Below are positions 30,124-37,043 of a stretch of 38,115 nt of DNA, piece by piece. The notes below the pieces were generated by a model that saw nothing but the letters and a program-made list of their open reading frames with translations, was not told the origin of the DNA and made no database searches. This stretch comes from an uncultured Bacteroidota bacterium (GTDB lineage: Bacteria; Bacteroidota; Bacteroidia; Bacteroidales; UBA12481). The stretch is taken from positions 1-38,115 of the forward strand of contig CAIXKO010000035.1 in NCBI GenBank assembly GCA_903919925.1, written 5' to 3'. A program made the position numbers and the translations under genes. Positions within the stretch are counted from its first letter, which is position 1. Every line of letters begins with the position of its first letter.

Positions 30124-32037
30124 ATGAAACTGACCAATAAAACGCTGGCTCTGATTGTCATGATCATTTTGGTAATTATTTTGATGGTACTACAGATGCT
30201 TTCCACCGGCGTTAACGGAGAAACCGATTCCATTTTACATTATCAGATTGCCCGGTATGCATTTAAATATCCTGAGCACTTTTTGAATCACTGGGGTAAA
30301 CCGCTGTACACCATTCTTTCAGCTCCGCTTGCTCAGTTTGGCTTTGCGGGCACTATTATCTTTAACCTGCTTTGTGGGTTATGGAGTTCGTGGTTTGCCT
30401 GGCTAATTGCTAAAAGATTGGAGTATCGCCATGCATGGGTAGCCATAGTTTTTACCGTTTTTACTCCTGTATACCTGTTTATTATGTATACGGGTCTCAC
30501 TGAAATCGTTTTCAGTCTGGTGCTGATTTCGGCCATATACCTATTTATTAATAAGCAATTTATTTGGTCAGCAATAATTATCTCTCTCATACCTTTTGCA
30601 CGTACGGAGGGGGTAATGTTCATCGTACTATTTATTCCCTCGCTTTTGTGGATGAAGCAGTACAAAGCATTGCCGTTTTTGCTCACCGGGTTTGTACTTT
30701 TCGGATTGGTGGGATTCCCCTATTATCACGACTTTCTTTGGTTCTTCACCAAGATGCCCTACAGCACAGCCAGTGCCGGTTTGTATGGCAGCGGCTCATT
30801 CTGGGCCTATTTCAGCGATCTGGATTATATATTGAATTTCCCGCTGCTCATTCTGGTGATTATCGGCCTGGTTTTTATTGTCGTGGACCTCAGAAATGGG
30901 GTTAAAAACCTGCACGACATTAAATATGTTACGCTATATTTTCTGATCATTCCTTCGATTTTCGGATTCATTCTTGCTCAAAGCTTCTTATGGTGGCGCG
31001 GACTGGGGATTTTGTATTCAATCCGGTTTATGGCTTGCATACTGCCTTTAGTCGCGATTATAGCATTGACCGGGTTTGAGTGGATCATGGAAAAGGCAAA
31101 GGTTTCTAAAATCGTATACTTTTTAGCGGGTGCTTACATCATTACCCTGGTAGCTTTTAAACCCTTTACTTATAAAGAATTACCAACAAAAACCGGAATC
31201 AACTTTGCTGTAATGGAAAAGCTCACCACGTGGTTGAAAGCTTCGCCATACAGCAACCGTAAAGCTGCCTACACTGATCCCCTGTTTCCTTTTTACATGG
31301 ATATTGACCCGTTTGATTCTCAAAAATGCCTGAAGCAGTATTATTATGGCAATATTGACCCGGCAGACTTATTGAAACCTGGGGAATTGCTGATTTGGGA
31401 TGCCCAGTTTGCAGGTTATGAAGGAAAACTGCCTTTCGACTCGCTGATGACCAATAACAAAATGCGGCTGATGAATATTTTCACACCGGTTGAAAGCTTC
31501 ACTATTATCGGTGGGGAGAATTACAAGCTGGCTGTATTTATGAAAGCACCACGAGATACTAACCGGGCGATTTATCAACCGTTTTATTTTAATGATTTCG
31601 AAAGTGGACTATCGGACGACCAGAAGAAACAGGTAACAACGGAATACAGCAAAAGTGGCAAACAATCCATTCTGTTAACAACGAGTAACATCTACAGCCC
31701 TACTGTCGAGGAAAAGCTGAAATACTTACCTGACACATGCAAAATTTCCTTGCGCGCCAGCGTCAGTATCCTTAACCCCTATCCGGATGACAAAGGCCGG
31801 ATCATTCTGGTGGTGAGCGTTGCTGATGCAATGAATAAATCATACCGGTATTTAGTGGCAAAAGATTCAGATGTTGATTATAAGCCCGGTGAGTGGTTTG
31901 AAATAACCCGCACCGATGTGATGGACCGCAACATCCCGGTTGACGGCACTTACAAAGTTTATGTCTGGTACACCGGAAAAAATAAAATTTACGTTGACAA
32001 CCTCAAATTGGAGTATTTGCCAATAGGTTATGAGTAG
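30124..32037 (+). CDS. Polytopic GT39-like (PMT/ArnT-type) membrane glycosyltransferase with C-terminal beta domain
   Basis: A 637-residue membrane protein. The first ~360 residues contain about ten hydrophobic helices (TLALIVMIILVIILMVLQML, IVFSLVLISAIYLFI, ALPFLLTGFVLFGLVGFPYY, LLILVIIGLVFIVVDL, IVYFLAGAYIITLVAF). The first extracytoplasmic loop has NGETDSILHYQIARYAFKYP, with acidic residues placed as in GT-C transferases. Residues ~360-480 resemble the soluble part of such enzymes. The C-terminal ~150 residues (FNDFESGL, SILLTTSNIYSP, CKISLRASVSI, YKVYVWYTGKNKIYVDNLKLE) look like a jelly-roll, carbohydrate-binding-like domain. A GT39 role with the upstream GT2 enzyme supplying lipid-linked sugar is plausible. 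The 59-bp gap to the methyltransferase gene allows co-transcription. Confidence 0.72.
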   Translation: MKLTNKTLALIVMIILVIILMVLQMLSTGVNGETDSILHYQIARYAFKYPEHFLNHWGKPLYTILSAPLAQFGFAGTIIFNLLCGLWSSWFAWLIAKRLEYRHAWVAIVFTVFTPVYLFIMYTGLTEIVFSLVLISAIYLFINKQFIWSAIIISLIPFARTEGVMFIVLFIPSLLWMKQYKALPFLLTGFVLFGLVGFPYYHDFLWFFTKMPYSTASAGLYGSGSFWAYFSDLDYILNFPLLILVIIGLVFIVVDLRNGVKNLHDIKYVTLYFLIIPSIFGFILAQSFLWWRGLGILYSIRFMACILPLVAIIALTGFEWIMEKAKVSKIVYFLAGAYIITLVAFKPFTYKELPTKTGINFAVMEKLTTWLKASPYSNRKAAYTDPLFPFYMDIDPFDSQKCLKQYYYGNIDPADLLKPGELLIWDAQFAGYEGKLPFDSLMTNNKMRLMNIFTPVESFTIIGGENYKLAVFMKAPRDTNRAIYQPFYFNDFESGLSDDQKKQVTTEYSKSGKQSILLTTSNIYSPTVEEKLKYLPDTCKISLRASVSILNPYPDDKGRIILVVSVADAMNKSYRYLVAKDSDVDYKPGEWFEITRTDVMDRNIPVDGTYKVYVWYTGKNKIYVDNLKLEYLPIGYE

Positions 32038-32059
32038 TAGATTGTATTGAAAAAATATT

Positions 32060-32067
32060 TACCTTTA
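32060..32067 (+). promoter_or_regulatory. Weak -7-like box TACCTTTA before the lipoprotein cassette
   Basis: TACCTTTA resembles TAnnTTTG but ends in A, and no well-spaced -33 element is seen. It lies upstream of the 7-bp array and the palindrome, so a transcript from here would carry both in a ~120-nt leader. Tentative. Confidence 0.25.
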
Positions 32068-32088
32068 TGCGTGCCCCCAGCATAAAGA

Positions 32089-32144
32089 AACGTGAAGCGT
32101 GAAGCGTAAAACGTGAATCGTAAAACGTAAAACTTGAAACGTGA
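32089..32144 (+). repeat. 7-bp tandem array, consensus AACGTGA
   Basis: Eight contiguous 7-bp units: AACGTGA (32089, 32110, 32138) and one- or two-base variants. The core is the same as in the GAACGTGAA 9-bp arrays but the period is 7. It lies in the 152-bp gap between the GT39-like gene and the DUF4249 gene. Confidence 0.9.
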
Positions 32145-32149
32145 TGTAG

Positions 32150-32167
32150 GGACGCATATTTGCGTCC
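32150..32167. repeat. Palindromic element GGACGCA-TATT-TGCGTCC
   Basis: A perfect 7-bp inverted repeat with a 4-nt loop follows the 7-bp array after a 5-bp gap, ending 22 bp before the DUF4249 ATG. It has the look of a small REP-like palindrome rather than a terminator, as no T-run follows on either strand. Confidence 0.7.
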
Positions 32168-32189
32168 TCTTTACAACAACTGACAAACC

Positions 32190-33197
32190 ATGAACCTAAA
32201 ATCCGGATTTCTGCTGTTTTTGTTTGGCTTATTGGCCGGCTGCAGCACTGAAATAGGGCTGATTGTTCCGGGCGATCCATTACCGGTGGTTTATTGCTTG
32301 CTCGATCCTGAAGATTCTGTTCAATACGTAAGAATGGGCAGCACTTATGCCGTTAATCCTGGCGATACTTCTTTCAAGCCCGGGCAGGAAGATATCCTGA
32401 TCGATGAAGATATCCAGGTTTACCTCTCAGCCGAGTATTCTACCTATGCCCAGGAAATATTTTATGGAACCCTCATCGATACCATCCCTAAAAACAGCGG
32501 GTGGTTTCCATCGTCGGTCAATCATTTGTACGCCATTCGCTGTGTTTTACAGCCAGGCACCAGGTATTCACTTTATGTTCATTTTTTAAAAACAAACAGG
32601 ATCATTCATGCCGAAACCGGTAGTTTTACTTCACAGTTTCAGGTAATCGACCCCGAGATTGTTCCTGGCAGGGAGGCTACTTTGTTGCCCGGAATCGATT
32701 TTTTTGTGAGGTTTAATCCAGCCGGTTCCATTTTTCAATCGACAATGACCTTCCGATATGCTGAAAACAAGGAGGGAACGTGGACCAATCATTCCTTGGT
32801 ATTTCCACAAAAATTTGTTTTTGTATTCGATAAAACGGTTAAATATGCTGAACAACGCATATCCGGCGAACGTTTTCTAATTGATGTTTCCAGGGCCCTC
32901 AAGTCTGATCCCGCTGTGCGCCGCGTACCACTTGGGCTCGATTTTCACGTATCATGCGGCGGCGATGACCTGGCCCTGAAAATAAATGCCGAGAATAATA
33001 CCCAATCTTTCTCGATCCTCGAAGTGAACAGCTTCGATAATGCTATAGGTGTATTTTCCTGTTTATCTCATAGTTACGTCAGGAATGTACCCCTGTCCCG
33101 ATTTACCATTGATACCCTTGCCCTGGGTCCCATAACCCGTGGCCTAGGATTCATGACTGCTGAACAGATTGATTCACTTAACTATGAACCCCATTAA
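32190..33197 (+). CDS. DUF4249-like surface lipoprotein, copy A1
   Basis: A 335-residue protein with SPII signal (GFLLFLFGLLAGC, lipobox LAGC). The mature start CSTEIGLIVPGDPLPVVYCLL is typical of DUF4249 lipoproteins, which are often encoded near TonB-dependent receptors. Later marks are QYVRMGSTY, RYSLYVHF and a C-terminal NAIGVFSCLSHSY followed by ITRGLGF. It is paralogous to the gene at 35923-36915: CxTEI, PxVVYCxLDxxxxVQYxRxxxxY and the GVFS / ITRxLxF end are shared. No catalytic residues stand out. It overlaps the next gene by 14 bp. An export-related or receptor-accessory role is inferred from family habit only. Confidence 0.82.
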   Translation: MNLKSGFLLFLFGLLAGCSTEIGLIVPGDPLPVVYCLLDPEDSVQYVRMGSTYAVNPGDTSFKPGQEDILIDEDIQVYLSAEYSTYAQEIFYGTLIDTIPKNSGWFPSSVNHLYAIRCVLQPGTRYSLYVHFLKTNRIIHAETGSFTSQFQVIDPEIVPGREATLLPGIDFFVRFNPAGSIFQSTMTFRYAENKEGTWTNHSLVFPQKFVFVFDKTVKYAEQRISGERFLIDVSRALKSDPAVRRVPLGLDFHVSCGGDDLALKINAENNTQSFSILEVNSFDNAIGVFSCLSHSYVRNVPLSRFTIDTLALGPITRGLGFMTAEQIDSLNYEPH

Positions 33198-33627
33198 CAA
33201 TCGATTCCTATTGGTAATTGTAATTATCGCAGCTTCATTATCGTGCGATAAAATCTTTCCTGCTGAAGAGGAGCCGTTAATAGTGGACCCCAAACCGATG
33301 GGTATACTGGATATGGCCTTTGTTTACCGGGCACAAGGCGTTACAGCTGATCGTGTTAAAAAAGTTGAGCTCGCATTGGCATACACTGCAGATGACCTTT
33401 ATCGCGGGGTGTTCTTTACCCAAACAAATGTTTCAGATGCGGTTACGCACTATCGGTTTGACCTTCCGCCGGGTGAATATTTTTATTATGCCTCGGTGAT
33501 TTGCCTTTGCTCCGGGGATTCCTGCAAATATGCCGGGTTTTCAGGCCAGAATGGAATTTTAGCCGCCGGAGGAAAGGTGAAAGTTGAAGATGGAAAAATC
33601 TCCAGCTATACCACTACTTTTCATTAA
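33184..33627 (+). CDS. Small lipoprotein with CLCxGDSC motif, copy B1
   Basis: A 147-residue lipoprotein (VIVIIAASLSC, Cys21). The mature part is beta-rich: GILDMAFVY, KKVELALAY, YRGVFFTQTNVSD, LPPGEYFYYASVICLC. A Cys-rich motif CLCSGDSC sits at residues 107-114, followed by YAGF. The paralogue at 35486-35926 keeps the same motif (CLCEGDSC, 105-112) in the same place, although overall identity is low. I do not recognise a named family. The conserved cysteines may form disulfides or bind a metal. It starts within the end of A1, indicating translational coupling. Confidence 0.75.
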   Translation: MNPINNRFLLVIVIIAASLSCDKIFPAEEEPLIVDPKPMGILDMAFVYRAQGVTADRVKKVELALAYTADDLYRGVFFTQTNVSDAVTHYRFDLPPGEYFYYASVICLCSGDSCKYAGFSGQNGILAAGGKVKVEDGKISSYTTTFH

Positions 33628-33720
33628 TTGTTTGGCAGCCACTATGGCGCCTATTATAAAGATCTGCTTAATGGTTCTTTAATATGTTGTTTGGGTGTTA
33701 ATTACAGGGAATTGGTTCAC

Positions 33721-35472
33721 ATGAAACATAAATCTTTGGGTTGGGTGATATTTTCAGCGGCTGTGCTTGCTGCATCCTGTACCAAGGATGGGCAGGTAAT
33801 ACCTCCGGTTATTCAAGCCACCGTGTTACCCTCATCGGGAAACACCACTCAAACTTTTTCTTTCGACCTGGGAGGTTCGGATAGCCGGAATGGCAAAGGT
33901 GCCAAAGTTTTTACCCGCTGGGACTGGGATGGCAATGGTACCTGGGACACCCCGTTTACCCGGATTCTGAAATATAATCATCGGTATTACGCTCCCGGAA
34001 CGTGGAAACCGCGCCTGGAGATGGTTAATCTGGATGGAGGCAGCGATACCCTTACCATTTCAGTTCCTGTTGAAAGAGGTTACTCTCCACCTAAAATAAG
34101 ATTGACCATTTCGCCGGAAAAAGGGCACCCCTTCACCCGTTTCGTTTTAGACGCTTCACGCACATTTGACGATGAAGATTCATTGAACCAGCTTACCTAT
34201 AAATGGGATTTTGAAGGCGACGGGCAATGGGATACCCCTTTTGGTGATTCGTCAAAAATATCTTTTCAATATCCGGAAACCGGTATTTATGAGCCTAAGT
34301 TACAGGTAAAGGACCCCTCCGGATTGATCAGTTCAGAGAAAGGCAAGATTTTGGTAAACCTGGAAGATCTTCGCCTGTTTGTTGGATTCCGCTGCATACC
34401 CGATTCGGTAACCCATAACACTCCCATCATCATGGATGCCTCAGCTTGCTCTGATCTTGATAATCCGGATATGCCGCTGCATTACCGCTGGGATTGGAAC
34501 AACGATCGGATATGGGATACGGAATGGTTGACCAATCCAAAAACCGAACACATATTCAAAGATGAGTTTTTCAACTATGTGCGGCTTCAGATTAGAAGTT
34601 TCCGCGGATTGACCAATGAAATGGTCCTCAAAATAAGGGTATACCACCGGAATCAGGTTCCCAGGGCATCCTTTGCCATGAGTACGCTAACTGGTAACGT
34701 TAAAACCCAGTTTCGTTTTGATTGTTGGTCCTGCCGCGATGTGGAGTCCTCTCCTTCCGAAATGTTTTACCGCTGGGATTTTAATGGTGATGGAAACTGG
34801 GACACTGATTTTTCACACACGGTGGTCACCATGCATCAATATGATAAGCCCGGGGTTTACAGGGCCTTGCTTCAGGTAAAGGATCCGCTGGGTGAACAGG
34901 ATACCATCTCAAAATCGATTTATGTTAGCCATGGGACCAATCAAACCGATATTTTTGATGATAAACGGGGAGACCCTTACCAATCTTATGGAACCGTATT
35001 GATTGGCGATCAGTGGTGGTTTACCCGGAACATGAGTATTCACGATACGACCAAATTTTACCAGTTCTATTTCAACAATAGCTGGCCTGTGTATTTCGAT
35101 TATGGCAACTTATACCTATGGGGCTATGTTCCTGGCATTTGCCCGCCCGGATGGCGCCTTCCATCGCGCGAAGACTGGAACATCCTTTTTGCAAATTACC
35201 CCGACGACCGACTTTTTGATGCTTTGATGCCTGGCGGCGAATCCGATTTTGGGGTCAATCTTGGAGGTATGGGAATCGGTTATAATGTGCCGACTGCAAA
35301 ATATCAGGGTTTGGACCGGTACGGCTATTACTGGACCTCAACAAAACCAGCCGGTGCCACTTCCACCAGTGTTTGGGTAATTACCTTCGACAAGCCCAAC
35401 CGCCAGATACTGAAGGGATATAATGAACCAGGAAGTAAGCAATTCTCCGTTAGATGTGTCAAAAACAAGTAA
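33721..35472 (+). CDS. PKD-repeat lipoprotein with C-terminal FISUMP domain, copy C1
   Basis: A 583-residue lipoprotein (VIFSAAVLAASC, Cys20). Four PKD-like domains follow, each with a W-D-[WF] core: WDWDGNGTWDTPF, WDFEGDGQWDTPF, WDWNNDRIWDTEW and WDFNGDGNWDTDF. From ~411 to the end is a FISUMP domain: YGTVLIGDQWWFTRNM, CPPGWRLPSREDWN, GYYWTSTKPAG, ending SVRCVKNK. The D-rich loops could bind calcium. A start at 33628 is possible on frame alone but lacks a signal; ATG 33721 gives a clean one. The 93-bp gap before it shows no other feature. It shares its FISUMP end with the 993-residue lipoprotein at 12118-15099. Confidence 0.87.
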   Translation: MKHKSLGWVIFSAAVLAASCTKDGQVIPPVIQATVLPSSGNTTQTFSFDLGGSDSRNGKGAKVFTRWDWDGNGTWDTPFTRILKYNHRYYAPGTWKPRLEMVNLDGGSDTLTISVPVERGYSPPKIRLTISPEKGHPFTRFVLDASRTFDDEDSLNQLTYKWDFEGDGQWDTPFGDSSKISFQYPETGIYEPKLQVKDPSGLISSEKGKILVNLEDLRLFVGFRCIPDSVTHNTPIIMDASACSDLDNPDMPLHYRWDWNNDRIWDTEWLTNPKTEHIFKDEFFNYVRLQIRSFRGLTNEMVLKIRVYHRNQVPRASFAMSTLTGNVKTQFRFDCWSCRDVESSPSEMFYRWDFNGDGNWDTDFSHTVVTMHQYDKPGVYRALLQVKDPLGEQDTISKSIYVSHGTNQTDIFDDKRGDPYQSYGTVLIGDQWWFTRNMSIHDTTKFYQFYFNNSWPVYFDYGNLYLWGYVPGICPPGWRLPSREDWNILFANYPDDRLFDALMPGGESDFGVNLGGMGIGYNVPTAKYQGLDRYGYYWTSTKPAGATSTSVWVITFDKPNRQILKGYNEPGSKQFSVRCVKNK

Positions 35473-35485
35473 ATTCAACTCAACC

Positions 35486-35926
35486 ATGATCTTAAAAAAA
35501 GGTCTCCGCTTGTTTGCCCTGGCTATCCTTCTCCTGACGGCCTGCGAGCCCAACGATGTACCGGAAAATAACAGCGGAATTGAGGCAAAACCACAAGGAA
35601 CTTTGCGTGTTCTTTTTAAGATTTCGCACCCCTGGATACCGGTCCGGCGAATTGTTCGTGCGGAACTCCATGTAGCTAAAGATGCCACTGAAATTTACAA
35701 AGGCAATTTCATTCAGTCGGCCAATGTTACCTCTTTCCAGGACCTGTATTTCTTTTACCTGGAGCCTGGTTCTTACTATTATGAGGCCGTTATAGCCTGC
35801 TTATGCGAGGGCGACAGTTGCTCAGCCGGCGGTTTTCCGGGAAACAAATGGGGAACAAAACATACTATGGGAAAATTCAATATTGAGGAAGATAAAGTTG
35901 TTCAGATAATTCCCTCCTTTCAATGA
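35486..35926 (+). CDS. Small lipoprotein with CLCxGDSC motif, copy B2
   Basis: A 146-residue lipoprotein (LFALAILLLTAC). It aligns over its whole length with B1: KPQGTLRVLFKI / KPMGILDMAFVY, VRRIVRAELHVA / VKKVELALAY, IYKGNFIQSANVTS / LYRGVFFTQTNVSD, LEPGSYYYEAVIACLCEGDSC / LPPGEYFYYASVICLCSGDSC. The three cysteines lie at 105, 107 and 112. The start at 35486 was chosen because it begins the signal peptide; the longer frame from 35423 overlaps C1. It overlaps A2 by ATGA. Function unknown. Confidence 0.77.
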   Translation: MILKKGLRLFALAILLLTACEPNDVPENNSGIEAKPQGTLRVLFKISHPWIPVRRIVRAELHVAKDATEIYKGNFIQSANVTSFQDLYFFYLEPGSYYYEAVIACLCEGDSCSAGGFPGNKWGTKHTMGKFNIEEDKVVQIIPSFQ

Positions 35927-36915
35927 AATACAGACTGCTAGCCGGTTTTATGGTATTACTGATGATCACCGGATGTGAAACGGAGATCGATGTAGTTGCC
36001 CCTGCCAAACCTTCTGCAGTAGTATATTGTGTGCTCGATCAGGATAGCCCGGTTCAGTACCTGAGGCTATCAAGATCGTATCTTTCCGATGATGCCCAGA
36101 TTCCGCCAAATGAACCCGACAGTTTGCTGTTTTCACATGCTACCCGTGTGGCAATTGAAGAAGTGATAAGCGGAGAAGTCACTAACAGGGTGTTTTTTAC
36201 GCCGGTTAGTGTGGACAAGGACAGTGGGTTTTTTCCACGTCAGCAACATTGGGCCTATCGGGCTGATTTCAGGGTTAAGCCGGAAACCGATTACCGGCTG
36301 ATCGTTTATATCGAGGAATCCGACCAAATCATTTATTCAACCTGCTACAGCGTTGGAGATTTCGAGATCATGAATCCCCTGTTTCCGGAAGTGCGCTACA
36401 TCCACATGCTGCCCGATCACAATTTATCATTCTATTGGACAAAAAGCCTGAATGCAGCGATTTATCAGCTTGGCTTTGTCATGCATTATCTGGAAATAAA
36501 AGAAGATCAATCGCTGGAAAAAGAGCTTTTGGTACCGCTAAAATCAATATTTTACCTGCAAACCACCGAGAACATGTTCTCCTTTCCGGTAAACAGTACG
36601 AATTTCTATTCCTATCTGGCAGAGGCGTTGACCGCCGATCCATCGGTTTTACGCAAGTGTCTTACGGTGGATGCAGTGATTATCAGCGGAGGTGAAGAGC
36701 TCGGTTATTACATGCGTATTCAGGAAGGTGGCCAAACTTTTAACCTGATGGATTACACGAATATTAAAAACGGAATCGGCGTTTTTTCTTCCAAAGTAAT
36801 CAGGAAGGTCAGTGGGTTTAAGCTAACCGAACAGTCGGTTGATTCGCTGGCTTACGGGCATATTACCCGGCAGCTGAACTTTGTGGACCGGACGGGGACG
36901 CGAAGCGGAGGGTGA
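35923..36915 (+). CDS. DUF4249-like surface lipoprotein, copy A2
   Basis: A 330-residue lipoprotein (GFMVLLMITGC). The start CETEIDVVAPAKPSAVVYCVL and the end NIKNGIGVFSSKVIRKVSGF then ITRQLNF match DUF4249 proteins and the A1 paralogue. The central part (FRVKPETDYRLIVYIEES, NLSFYWTKSLNAAIYQLGF) fits an all-beta fold. The gene order is swapped relative to the first cassette: here B precedes A. The last seven codons (GTRSGG-stop region) are G-rich, and the TGA stop lies inside the first unit of the 8-bp array, so the array borders or has altered the 3' end of the gene. Confidence 0.82.
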   Translation: MKYRLLAGFMVLLMITGCETEIDVVAPAKPSAVVYCVLDQDSPVQYLRLSRSYLSDDAQIPPNEPDSLLFSHATRVAIEEVISGEVTNRVFFTPVSVDKDSGFFPRQQHWAYRADFRVKPETDYRLIVYIEESDQIIYSTCYSVGDFEIMNPLFPEVRYIHMLPDHNLSFYWTKSLNAAIYQLGFVMHYLEIKEDQSLEKELLVPLKSIFYLQTTENMFSFPVNSTNFYSYLAEALTADPSVLRKCLTVDAVIISGGEELGYYMRIQEGGQTFNLMDYTNIKNGIGVFSSKVIRKVSGFKLTEQSVDSLAYGHITRQLNFVDRTGTRSGG

Positions 36916-37023
36916 GGGAGTGAGGGGGTGAGGATGTGAGGAGGTGAGGATGTGAGGATGTGAGGATGTGAGGATGTGAGGATGTGAGGATGTGAGGGAG
37001 TGAGGGGGTGAGGATGTGAGGAT
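36912..37023 (+). repeat. 8-bp tandem array, consensus GTGAGGAT
   Basis: Fourteen contiguous 8-bp units. Ten are exactly GTGAGGAT; others are GTGAGGGA, GTGAGGGG and GTGAGGAG. Units 1-3 (GGGA, GGGG, GGAT endings) recur in the same order as units 11-13, so the array has an 80-bp higher-order repeat. The first unit contains the stop of the A2 gene. Confidence 0.96.
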
Positions 37024-37043
37024 GTAGAATTTGAGTTAAAATT

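Noticed and set aside
33628-33720. Upstream start for the C1 lipoprotein
   Set aside because: A start at 33628 would bury the lipoprotein signal inside the chain; ATG 33721 gives a proper signal with lipobox at Cys20.
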